From the NCBI GenBank assembly GCA_963677815.1, contig OY782499.1, positions 1,612,001-1,676,000 of the forward strand: a DNA stretch of 64,000 nucleotides, read 5' to 3'. Position numbers and translations under genes: made by a program. Positions 35,005-42,392 of the stretch are shown here, piece by piece (position 1 is the first letter of the stretch; each line of letters opens with the position of its first letter). The notes under the pieces were generated by a model, which was given only the letters and a program-made list of their open reading frames with translations, did no database searches and had not been told where the DNA came from. This DNA comes from JAEKNW01 sp963677815. GTDB taxonomy: Bacteria; Cloacimonadota; Cloacimonadia; Cloacimonadales; JAFGVF01.

Positions 35005-35165
35005 ATGGAATCACCCCCTGTGTCCCCCTCAAAGAAGGGGATTTAAGGAATCACCCCCTGTGTCCCCCTCAAAGAAGGGGATTTAAGGAATCACCCCCTG
35101 TATCCCCCTCAAAGAAGGGGATTTAAGGAGTCACCCCCTGTGTCCCCCTCAATTGAGGGGGATTT
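35005..35165. repeat. Tandem array of four 40-bp palindromic units
   Basis: Four adjacent units of AAGGAATCACCCCCTGTGT... ending GGGGATTT, nearly identical (one base difference between TGTGT and TGTAT types). The last unit keeps a perfect palindrome TCCCCCTCAATTGAGGGGGA, while the others carry CTCAAAGAAGGGG. There are no spacers, so this is not a CRISPR array. It lies between convergent genes and could act as a two-way transcription stop. The same unit is inserted inside TIR elements at 17.7 and 32.1 kb; a diverged inverted copy is near 48094-48133. Confidence 0.9.
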
Positions 35166-35170
35166 GATTT

Positions 35171-36334
35171 TTACATAGCTTGTTTCAAAATATTATAAAT
35201 ATCTTGAGAAGTCAATTGCTTGTAGCCAGATAAAATAACTGTTGAATTAGCAATCGGCATTAACATATCTTCTTGAGCTCCAAGCTTTTCAATACTAGTC
35301 TCTATTCCACAAGCCTTAATGAAGTCTTCTAAAGCATCAATACCAGCTAAAGCAACTTCATCATCTGTTTTATTACTTGCATCTACAGACCAAATTTCTT
35401 TGGCAAATCGAACAAATCTATGTAATCCGTGTTTATAAATATATCTGTAATATGGTAGAGATATAGCAGCTAATCCCATACCATGAGCGCAATCTGTATA
35501 AGCTCCTAGCTGATGTTCTATCATGTGAACTTGCCAATCCCCAGGTTTACTCAATCCCATTATTGGATTCATGGCTAATGTAGAACTCCACATTAAGTTA
35601 GATCTAGCTTCATAATCTAAAGGATTCTTTAATGCTTGGCGTGTAGAATGAATAATTGATTTCAATAACCCTTCAATCAAATAATCTGATGTTGTATCAT
35701 CATTTCCTGAAAAATAAACTTCCATCAAATGAGACATCATATCAAAAATACCGCTAACCATCTGATATTTAGGTAAAGTATAAGTATATTCAGGATTTAG
35801 AATTGAAAATTTGGGATTTACTTGAGCAGGAAAAACTCTACCCATTTTTAATTTCATTTCATTATTAGTAATCACTGAGCCACCATTCATTTCAGAGCCA
35901 GTACCCGCAAGAGTTAAAATAGAAGCAACTGGCACTATTTTGTTATCAACAGGTTTAAACTCTAAAAAATATTTTTTCCAGGGATCTTCTTCACAGTAGG
36001 CTGACACCGAGATAGCTTTAGCACAGTCAATTACTGAACCTCCTCCTACAGCTAAAATTAAATCAATATTATGATTTTTAACTAACTGACAACCCTCTTT
36101 AACTTTTTTATAGGTTGGATTAGGCATTATGCCTGATAATTCAATAACTTTTTTCCCACTATCATTTAAAATTTTCATTACCTTATCATGTAATCCAATT
36201 CTTTTGATTGAATCCTTACCATAAGCTAACAAAATGTTGTCTCCATATTTGCTAAGTTCTGTTTTTAGATTATCTAGAGCATTTTTTCCAAAATAAATAG
36301 TAGTTGGGTTTTGGTATGTGAAATCAGTATTCAT
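35171..36334 (-). CDS. Iron-containing alcohol dehydrogenase (YqhD/BdhA type)
   Basis: 387 residues, full length. The NAD(P)-binding GGGSVIDCAKAISVSAYCEE is near residue 97. Metal ligands fit GIFDMMSHLMEVYF (Asp and His near 200) and MIEHQLGAYTDCAHGMGLA (His near 265 and 279). Family enzymes reduce aldehydes or oxidise primary alcohols with NAD(P)H, usually with Fe or Zn. The substrate cannot be named from this. The start ATG overlaps the cupin gene's stop by one base (TAATG), so both are in the MerR operon. It ends 6 bases from the 40-bp tandem array. Confidence 0.92.
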   Translation of the reverse strand: MNTDFTYQNPTTIYFGKNALDNLKTELSKYGDNILLAYGKDSIKRIGLHDKVMKILNDSGKKVIELSGIMPNPTYKKVKEGCQLVKNHNIDLILAVGGGSVIDCAKAISVSAYCEEDPWKKYFLEFKPVDNKIVPVASILTLAGTGSEMNGGSVITNNEMKLKMGRVFPAQVNPKFSILNPEYTYTLPKYQMVSGIFDMMSHLMEVYFSGNDDTTSDYLIEGLLKSIIHSTRQALKNPLDYEARSNLMWSSTLAMNPIMGLSKPGDWQVHMIEHQLGAYTDCAHGMGLAAISLPYYRYIYKHGLHRFVRFAKEIWSVDASNKTDDEVALAGIDALEDFIKACGIETSIEKLGAQEDMLMPIANSTVILSGYKQLTSQDIYNILKQAM

Positions 36335-36834
36335 TATTTTTTCTCCTTATTAATTGCTGTAAAATATTGTTCATCAGTAACAGGTCCGAACCATTCAGCA
36401 GGTCCTAAATGTACTTGAGTACTCATACCAAGGTGAATAAAGAGGCTATCTGGTCCAGCACCATGCCAGTGATTAACATTTGGTGGAATAGAAATAGTAT
36501 CACCTGCTTTTAGTAATTGTGCTTCTTTCCCTTTTTCTTGGTAGTAGCCTATGCCATTTGTTACCATAAGAATTTGTCCACCTGGATGTGAATGCCAGTG
36601 AGTTCGACCTTCTGGTTCAAAAGTTACATTATAAACTTGAGTGTCATAAAGACCGTCTGAATCTGTTTCTAACATCTCGACCCAAACATTATTACTAAAT
36701 ATCTGGTTACCAGCTTTTTGCCCTTTAGGGAATATTTGTTTGTTCATTTTATTATCTCCTTTATTTAAACTACATGAAACAGTGAAGATATTCAACACTA
36801 AGAGAATACCCATTATATATGTTATTTTTTTCAT
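36334..36834 (-). CDS. Cupin lipoprotein in the MerR operon
   Basis: 166 residues. The signal MKKITYIMGILLVLNIFTVSC ends in a lipobox Cys near residue 21. The single cupin domain (about 45-155) has the metal site THWHSHPGGQILMVTNG, then KAGDTISIPPNVNHWHGAGP. It resembles cupins often found beside carboxymuconolactone-decarboxylase or oxidoreductase genes. Its ligand is unknown. It sits 14 bases after the hydrolase and overlaps the alcohol dehydrogenase by one base. Confidence 0.85.
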   Translation of the reverse strand: MKKITYIMGILLVLNIFTVSCSLNKGDNKMNKQIFPKGQKAGNQIFSNNVWVEMLETDSDGLYDTQVYNVTFEPEGRTHWHSHPGGQILMVTNGIGYYQEKGKEAQLLKAGDTISIPPNVNHWHGAGPDSLFIHLGMSTQVHLGPAEWFGPVTDEQYFTAINKEKK

Positions 36835-36848
36835 AAAATCCTTCTTGA

Positions 36849-37925
36849 TTATAGGTTAGTTTTAAAGAATGACTCAATTTTATCAAAAGGTATAAAGTTG
36901 TTATTTCCTCCATCATATAAATCAATATGGCGAGCTCCTGGTACTACATAAAGCTCTTTTGGCTCCTCTGCTCTATTATAAGCTTCCTCACTATAGTAGT
37001 TGGAGTGACCGAATTCTCCAATAATAAAGAGAATAGGCCTTGGGGATATTGAATCTATATACGACATTAATGGGAAATTCATAAAAGACATTGAACTTGT
37101 GAGTGTAAAGTTATCTAATGTGTTTGGATGCCAGCCTCTTTTCATACCGTAGTATTCGAAAAATTCTGACATGATTTCTGGTAAACCTTCTGGTATTACT
37201 TCTGCAGGACCATCTGAGGGCCAACCTCCTTTTGGCATTTCAGCTGAACCGGTTTTATAATCTTCCCAGCGAAGTCTGCTTAAATAATTTAGAGAATTAT
37301 CTCGCTCTTCTTTTGATAAAGAATAAGCAAATCCATCTCTATGCATGCTACTAATGTCATACATACTTGCTGTAACAACCGCCTTAATTCTTTTATCCAC
37401 TTGAGTTGCAGTTAGAGAAAAACCACCTGAACCACAAATTCCTATAACTCCTATCTTCTCTTTATTGATATAAGATAAATTTCCTAGATAATCTACACCT
37501 GCACTGAAGTCTTCTACAAAAAAGTCAGGGGAGGATACATCTCTGGGATAGCCTCCACTTTCTCCATTGAAAGAAGGATCAAAAGTTAAGACTACAAAAC
37601 CTCTTTGAGCTAATTCATTGGCATATACCCCTGGTCCTTGTTCTTTAACGCCACCATAAGGAGGACCAATTATTATTGCTGGATACTCCATAGTTTTATC
37701 TAACTTCTTACTAGTATATAGATGTCCTGCAAGTGTAATTCCATATCTGTTTGTATAATTAACACTTAGCATTTCTACATTAGGACTTAAATCAAAAGTG
37801 AGATAAACATCACTTTTAGCTGTTTTGTTTAATAAATCTTTATCATCTCTCCTTGGAGATTCTTCAACACATGCTAAACTAATTAATCCAATTAGTACCA
37901 CTAAAATTATTTTGATAATCGTCAT
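36849..37925 (-). CDS. Alpha/beta-hydrolase lipoprotein in the MerR operon
   Basis: 358 residues. The lipoprotein signal has its lipobox LISLAC at Cys 19. Domain motifs are YPAIIIGPPYGGVKEQGPGV, LTFDPSFNGESGGYPRD and IGVIGICGSGGFSLTATQ (nucleophile elbow near 165, with Cys rather than Ser) and a late GARHIDLYDGGNN (His near 340). It looks like a dienelactone-hydrolase/YcjY-like enzyme with an unidentified substrate. It begins 11 bases after merR. Co-occurrence of such a hydrolase, a cupin and an iron-type dehydrogenase under MerR control suggests response to a small toxic or redox-active molecule, which is inference. Confidence 0.85.
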   Translation of the reverse strand: MTIIKIILVVLIGLISLACVEESPRRDDKDLLNKTAKSDVYLTFDLSPNVEMLSVNYTNRYGITLAGHLYTSKKLDKTMEYPAIIIGPPYGGVKEQGPGVYANELAQRGFVVLTFDPSFNGESGGYPRDVSSPDFFVEDFSAGVDYLGNLSYINKEKIGVIGICGSGGFSLTATQVDKRIKAVVTASMYDISSMHRDGFAYSLSKEERDNSLNYLSRLRWEDYKTGSAEMPKGGWPSDGPAEVIPEGLPEIMSEFFEYYGMKRGWHPNTLDNFTLTSSMSFMNFPLMSYIDSISPRPILFIIGEFGHSNYYSEEAYNRAEEPKELYVVPGARHIDLYDGGNNNFIPFDKIESFFKTNL

Positions 37926-37936
37926 TTTCTTTTCCT

Positions 37937-38335
37937 TTATTTTTTGTCATAATTTGGGTGTAAGGAAAGTTCCCTTTCCACTTCGATTAGTTGTTCATCA
38001 TAGACAGATATTTTATAATCAAGTCTATTTAACACTTTTTCAAGTTCATCAATCTTGCTTTGAATAGTAGCTCGTTGGTCCTGTAATATTAATTTTCTAG
38101 CTTTGATGGTCTTATCCCCCAATTGAAAAAGATTTACATATTCAATTAAAGTTTCAATTTCCATGCCAGCATTACGCATACAGAGGATAAAATCGATCCA
38201 GTTGCAATCAACTTCCTGATAGTTTCTAAAACCATTATCATCTCTAGCAACAGCAGGTAATAAGCCTATTCTTTCATAATACCTAAGTGTATCATGAGAA
38301 ATATTGAATTTCTTACTTACATCAGAAATTTTCAT
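37937..38335 (-). CDS. MerR-family transcriptional regulator
   Basis: 132 residues. The N-terminal winged helix is MKISDVSKKFNISHDTLRYY, ERIGLLPAVARDDNGFRNYQ (recognition helix and wing), then a dimerising coiled coil (RKLILQDQRATIQSKIDELE) and a C-terminal end without the metal-binding Cys cluster of heavy-metal MerR proteins. The start ATG has AAAGGAG 8 bases upstream. It is first in the four-gene operon. The promoter upstream has the long-spacer palindrome typical of MerR control, so it probably regulates itself and the three genes behind it. Confidence 0.92.
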   Translation of the reverse strand: MKISDVSKKFNISHDTLRYYERIGLLPAVARDDNGFRNYQEVDCNWIDFILCMRNAGMEIETLIEYVNLFQLGDKTIKARKLILQDQRATIQSKIDELEKVLNRLDYKISVYDEQLIEVERELSLHPNYDKK

Positions 38336-38371
38336 CTTGATAACTCCTTTTTAGTAATTCCTATATAAAAT

Positions 38372-38401
38372 ATAATAAACTTTGGAGTTAACTCCAGGCA
38401 A
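38372..38401 (-). promoter_or_regulatory. MerR-type operator-promoter of the merR operon
   Basis: On the minus strand TTGCCT (38401-38396) and TATTAT (38377-38372) are separated by 18 bases, and the gap holds the perfect palindrome TGGAGTTAACTCCA (38383-38396). MerR regulators bind a dyad between over-spaced -35 and -10 boxes. The start of merR is about 37 bases downstream. Confidence 0.65.
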
Positions 38402-38654
38402 ATATTTATTTAAGAAAAAGAAAGATATTGATTCCTGATTAACATAAATGATTACATAACAATTATTAATGGTGAAATATGAATGTCTTGTTAAAATATA
38501 AAGATCTAAAAAATTAGTAAAAAAGTAATATAAGCTTATAGTTAACTCTAAGGATTGAAAAAGATGGAAGGCTACTATTTCTTTTATTAACATAATCTTT
38601 AGTTGACAGCAATTAGCAGACATGAATTTTGTGGAAAAAACTTTTGGAGATGAA

Positions 38655-39647
38655 ATGTCTGTTCCTTTAATAAATGTTTGGAGAGGCTCTGTGATTGAAA
38701 GTATTCATAGGGGAGACTTACTTGTTATTGATGCAAATGATAAAATAGTTTACTCTCTGGGTAATCCAGAAAAGATAACATATTTTCGTTCTGCAGCTAA
38801 ACCTGTGCAAGCTCTGAATGTAATAAAATCTGGTGCTTACGATAAATATTCTTTAACAGAAAAAGAGCTTGCTTTAATTTGTTCGTCTCACTATGCAGAA
38901 GATTTTCATCTTCAAACCGTTCAGTCTATTTTAGACAAAATTGGACTGGATAAAAGTAATATTATTGGTGGAATAGTTCCCTCATTAAACACTAAGATAG
39001 CTCTTAGACAAGCTGCTTCTGGCAATATTATTGATGAGAGATATAGTGATTGCTCAGGAAAACAAGCTGGTATGTTGGCTGTATGTCAAACAAAAGGCTA
39101 CAGTCTTGATAACTATCTTGATCCAAATCACCCATGTCAACAAGAGATTTTAGCAGATATTTCAACTTTCAGCCAAATAACTAAAGAAAAAATAGTAATA
39201 GGAATAGATGGTTGCTCTGCTCCTGTTCATAGCTTGCCTTTAAAAAATATGGCTATTGCTTATAGAAATATCAGTAATCCTCAAAAACTTTCTCTTGAAA
39301 ATCAAGAAGCTGCCAATCTGGTATATAAGTCTATGACTTCCTATCCTGAAATGATTTCAGGTACAGATGGTTTTTGCAGTAACTTAATTAAGTATTCCAA
39401 TGGTAAACTTATTGGTAAGGTGGGAGCAGAAGGTGTCTATTGCGTTGGAATTAAAGATAAAGATATGGCAATTGCTTTGAAAATAGAATCCGGTTCTATG
39501 ACAGTTATTCCACCTGTGATAATGAAAACATTGCAGGAATTAGATATTCTTAGTAGTCAAGAGTTAGGTGATTTACAAAAGTATTTAGAAATGGATTGCC
39601 TCAATGATAATGGAAGCCTTGTAGGTAAGATTACCACTGCTTATTAA
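38655..39647 (+). CDS. Asparaginase (thermolabile type II/AnsA-like)
   Basis: About 330 residues from ATG 38655, with GGAG 5 bases upstream; the open frame starts 11 codons earlier without support. Family motifs: LINVWRGSVIESIHRGDLL, FRSAAKPVQALNVI (Ser and Lys of the active site), SGKQAGMLAVCQT and GIDGCSAPVHSLPL near residue 190. This family hydrolyses L-asparagine to aspartate and ammonia and is different from the EcAII type. It is divergent from the MerR operon and ends at a strong terminator before a convergent activator gene. Confidence 0.85.
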   Translation: MSVPLINVWRGSVIESIHRGDLLVIDANDKIVYSLGNPEKITYFRSAAKPVQALNVIKSGAYDKYSLTEKELALICSSHYAEDFHLQTVQSILDKIGLDKSNIIGGIVPSLNTKIALRQAASGNIIDERYSDCSGKQAGMLAVCQTKGYSLDNYLDPNHPCQQEILADISTFSQITKEKIVIGIDGCSAPVHSLPLKNMAIAYRNISNPQKLSLENQEAANLVYKSMTSYPEMISGTDGFCSNLIKYSNGKLIGKVGAEGVYCVGIKDKDMAIALKIESGSMTVIPPVIMKTLQELDILSSQELGDLQKYLEMDCLNDNGSLVGKITTAY

Positions 39648-39686
39648 AGTAGAGTAGAGGCAGGGAATCCTGCCTCTACTCTACTT
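39647..39686. terminator. Terminator between convergent genes (18-bp stem)
   Basis: AAGTAGAGTAGAGGCAGG / CCTGCCTCTACTCTACTT with a 4-base loop, 0-3 bases after the asparaginase stop and 17 bases before the stop of the activator on the other strand. Long U-runs are weak on both sides, so the strength is uncertain. Confidence 0.75.
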
Positions 39687-39702
39687 AAAGAAAATACAAG
39701 TT

Positions 39703-41955
39703 CTATCGACAATAATCATATAACTTGTACTTTGCAATTTTTCTAGCTATGGAATTAGCAGTTAATCCAAGTAACTTAGCAGCTTGTAACTGAACTCCAT
39801 TAGTTTGGATAAGAGCATCTTTAACAGTCCCTTTAATAACTTGATCTAAGTTAAGAGTGTTTTCCTGATATTGCTTGCAGTTATTTTGGAGATTCAAATA
39901 ATTATCTAGGACAAGTTGCAAATCTTCATTATTAGCTAGGGAAATTGCTATTCTTTGAGTGATATTTTTAAGCTCTCGAATATTGCCTGGGAAAGAATAA
40001 GTCATTAAAATCTCTAAGTGCTTAGGGTTAAGAGTCTGAACTGGCATGTTGAGTTTCTGACAATAATCTGCTAAAAAATGATTTGCTAGTTCCTCAATAT
40101 CGTTTTTCCTATCTCTAAGTGCAGGGAGTTTTATTTCATAGTTACATAACCTGTAAAACAAATCAACCCTAAACTTATTCTCCTTTGTAAGTTGCAAAAG
40201 ATCTTTATTAGTTGCAGATATTATCCTAAAGTCTGATTTTACAACTTGTGTAGATCCCAAAGGATAAAACTCTTTGTCTTCAAGAACTTTCAATAGTTTT
40301 GTTTGAATATCTAGGGAAATCTCAGATATCTCATCCAAGAAAAGAGTACCTTTATCAACAATGTTGAGGATACCAAGTTTATCTTTATCAGCCCCTGTAA
40401 AAGCTCCTTTTTTATAACCAAAAAGCTCACTCTCAATAAGTGTAGGACTAATAGCTGAAAGATTAAACTCACAGAAATTTTGTTTACTTCTATTGCTTTT
40501 GTAGTGAATATATTTAGCTAACAGTTCTTTTCCTGTTCCTGTTTCACCTGTAATTAAAACATTGCTAAAAGTAGCATTAGCAACATTTTGAGATTCTTTC
40601 TTTATTCTCTTGATCTCTGAAGATTTTCCAATTATTGATTTCTCAATTTTTTCTGAGATTGCTTCAGATGATAAAACTCTTTTTATTGTCTCTTCTTGAT
40701 TAATTTCTTCATAGGAATGGAGTAGATTGTGATAATAAGTCATATCTAACTTGCTTTTATGAAGGTCTAGCTCTTTAGCTACCTGACGGTACTTGCTCAA
40801 GTAGTCAAGAATTTTTTCTCCCTCATTATTTTTTGCATAGTATTCAATCATAAAGAAAAGATATTCTTTGTAGAAGTCTCTTTTCTCAGAAATTACCTCT
40901 TGCATCAAATCTTCAATCTTGCTAATATCAATTTTTTCTAGTTGATTAGATGATAGATAATAAGAGTAGAGGAAAAGAAGTGGTATTCTTTCTCTTGATT
41001 CTGCATTAAGCTGGGAATAATAAGCTTGGGCATAATCATTTTTTTCATTCATTACTGCTATTAAAAAGCTTTCAGAAACTATCCGATCAAGTATCTTCTC
41101 ATCCTGACTGATAGATTTAATCTGGTCCAAAACGTCAATGGCTTGAGTAAATTGCTTTAATTGACTAAGCATTCTAGCTTTCATGAACTTAAGATGAGTT
41201 TTATCGAGAGGAGAATCATCACACAAAGCTATTTCTAAGTGTTTAAGAGCTAGATCCATCATAGATTTTGAAGCATAAGCAATACTAAGAGTGTGATTAG
41301 CTCGGTAGTAAAGTACTTTTTCTTTGCAGATATTTTCATCAGTTATAATTTTATTAAAATAATAAATTGCCTCATAGAAGTTACCTGTTCTAAACTTATA
41401 GTGTCCTAGAGCTAAAAAATAGTATGCTTTAGCATAGTCTGAATTATCTATTGCTATATAATCAGTAAATCGCTTATAGATCTGTTCAGCTTTCTCTAGT
41501 TTGTTATTGCTTGAATAATGAATTAATAACTGGCTATAGGTAGAAGAAGTGATGTTCATAGGCTTATAGGTATCAATTAATGTCAAAATTCTTTCAATCA
41601 AGGAGTCTGTCTGGTCACTAAAATAATAAACTGATTGCACCATGTAAGCTAGGGTGATTTCCACAACTTTATCACTTTTTGCAAGAGCTATACCTACATG
41701 AGCAACTGTATCTAAAAGCCTGTCTGAAGGGGGAATTGTAGTAATTAAAGCTTCAGTTAGGCAGGCCTCCATGAAGTAGTATTGAGAGTCTTTGTTTGGC
41801 TGATAATTATGCTCAAGTATAGTAAAGAAACTATCATATATTTTATAGCAAATCTCAACAATTTTCTTTCTTGGTTGTCCATTCTTGCTTGCAATTAATA
41901 AATTCTCATATAACTCATACAGCTTATAACTTAACTCAGTTTTTCTAAATTCCAT
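39703..41955 (-). CDS. Sigma-54-dependent activator with TPR-like sensor region, second copy
   Basis: 750 residues. The N-terminal 440 residues are helical TPR-like repeats (for example HYKFRTGNFYEAIYYFNKII). The AAA domain has VLITGETGTGKELLAKYIHY near 470, a canonical GAFTGA (KKGAFTGADKDKLGI) near 513 and Walker B GTLFLDEISEISLDI. The Fis-type helix-turn-helix is near 720-745 (GVQLQAAKLLGLTANSIARK). It resembles the 32.3-34.6 kb activator in build. The start ATG has a GGGGAG 5-9 bases before it. It is divergent from the 67-residue gene. On the minus strand the region upstream has TTGACTTATTAT as in the first activator. Confidence 0.92.
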   Translation of the reverse strand: MEFRKTELSYKLYELYENLLIASKNGQPRKKIVEICYKIYDSFFTILEHNYQPNKDSQYYFMEACLTEALITTIPPSDRLLDTVAHVGIALAKSDKVVEITLAYMVQSVYYFSDQTDSLIERILTLIDTYKPMNITSSTYSQLLIHYSSNNKLEKAEQIYKRFTDYIAIDNSDYAKAYYFLALGHYKFRTGNFYEAIYYFNKIITDENICKEKVLYYRANHTLSIAYASKSMMDLALKHLEIALCDDSPLDKTHLKFMKARMLSQLKQFTQAIDVLDQIKSISQDEKILDRIVSESFLIAVMNEKNDYAQAYYSQLNAESRERIPLLFLYSYYLSSNQLEKIDISKIEDLMQEVISEKRDFYKEYLFFMIEYYAKNNEGEKILDYLSKYRQVAKELDLHKSKLDMTYYHNLLHSYEEINQEETIKRVLSSEAISEKIEKSIIGKSSEIKRIKKESQNVANATFSNVLITGETGTGKELLAKYIHYKSNRSKQNFCEFNLSAISPTLIESELFGYKKGAFTGADKDKLGILNIVDKGTLFLDEISEISLDIQTKLLKVLEDKEFYPLGSTQVVKSDFRIISATNKDLLQLTKENKFRVDLFYRLCNYEIKLPALRDRKNDIEELANHFLADYCQKLNMPVQTLNPKHLEILMTYSFPGNIRELKNITQRIAISLANNEDLQLVLDNYLNLQNNCKQYQENTLNLDQVIKGTVKDALIQTNGVQLQAAKLLGLTANSIARKIAKYKLYDYCR

Positions 41956-42043
41956 GTAAACTCCCCAACAATTTATATAGCAAAGTTAGAACTACTTATT
42001 GGAGATAATAAGTCAAGATATTTATTTTTCTTATTTCACGAAA

Positions 42044-42078
42044 ACGGGAAATATTCTTTGTCGATTTCGGGATATTGG
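42044..42078. promoter_or_regulatory. Two direct repeats upstream of the 67-residue gene
   Basis: ACGGGAAATATT (42044-42055) and TCGGGATATTGG (42067-42078) are spaced 23 bases apart on the plus strand, midway between the divergent activator and small gene. Such paired sites are candidate enhancer sites of a sigma-54 activator. Confidence 0.35.
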
Positions 42079-42170
42079 GCTGTTTTGATTATTATAATTA
42101 TTTTTGTTGTAAAAGGCTAACACATTGTAAAATAAGTACATAAGTTATTAGCTTATCTAAGGAATATTAA

Positions 42171-42191
42171 ATGCTTGTTAAAAATATATGA
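42171..42191 (+). CDS. Possible six-codon leader ORF coupled to the 67-residue gene
   Basis: ATG 42171, with AAGGA about 7 bases before it, starts a frame MLVKNI then TGA 42189-42191. Its TGA overlaps the ATG (42188) of the next gene, which itself lacks a ribosome site. This looks like stop-start coupling, but a frame this short could be chance. Confidence 0.3.
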   Translation: MLVKNI

Positions 42192-42391
42192 ATAAGAATA
42201 AAAATAATTTGCTACTTATAAAAGAGAGCTTACTGCAAGCTAAAAAAGTTGGAAATCCAACCTTCAATGGAAGGAAATGGGCTATAACTATTCTTAATTG
42301 CAAAGGTGAGATTAACAACTTTACTTTTAACCAAGATGACTACTGGCAAGTCAAGCAGCTTATTCAAAATTATGAAAAACAAAGGAGATAG
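42188..42391 (+). CDS. Small protein beside the second sigma-54 activator
   Basis: 67 residues, basic and without a recognised family: NKNNLLLIKESLLQAKKVGN, TFNGRKWAITILNCKGEINN, FTFNQDDYWQVKQLIQNYEK. The middle loosely resembles the 65-residue protein at 34783. It has no ribosome site of its own; the six-codon frame just before it ends in an ATGA overlap. A GG-N10-GC sigma-54-type core is at 42161-42174, but it would place the transcript start at the start codon, so it is weak support. Its end overlaps the ribosome site of the next gene. Confidence 0.5.
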   Translation: MNKNKNNLLLIKESLLQAKKVGNPTFNGRKWAITILNCKGEINNFTFNQDDYWQVKQLIQNYEKQRR

Positions 42392-42392
42392 T

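Noticed and set aside
35005..35165. Regular repeats that could suggest a CRISPR array
   Set aside because: Units are directly adjacent with no unique spacers, and the unit is found nested in other elements; no cas gene is nearby.
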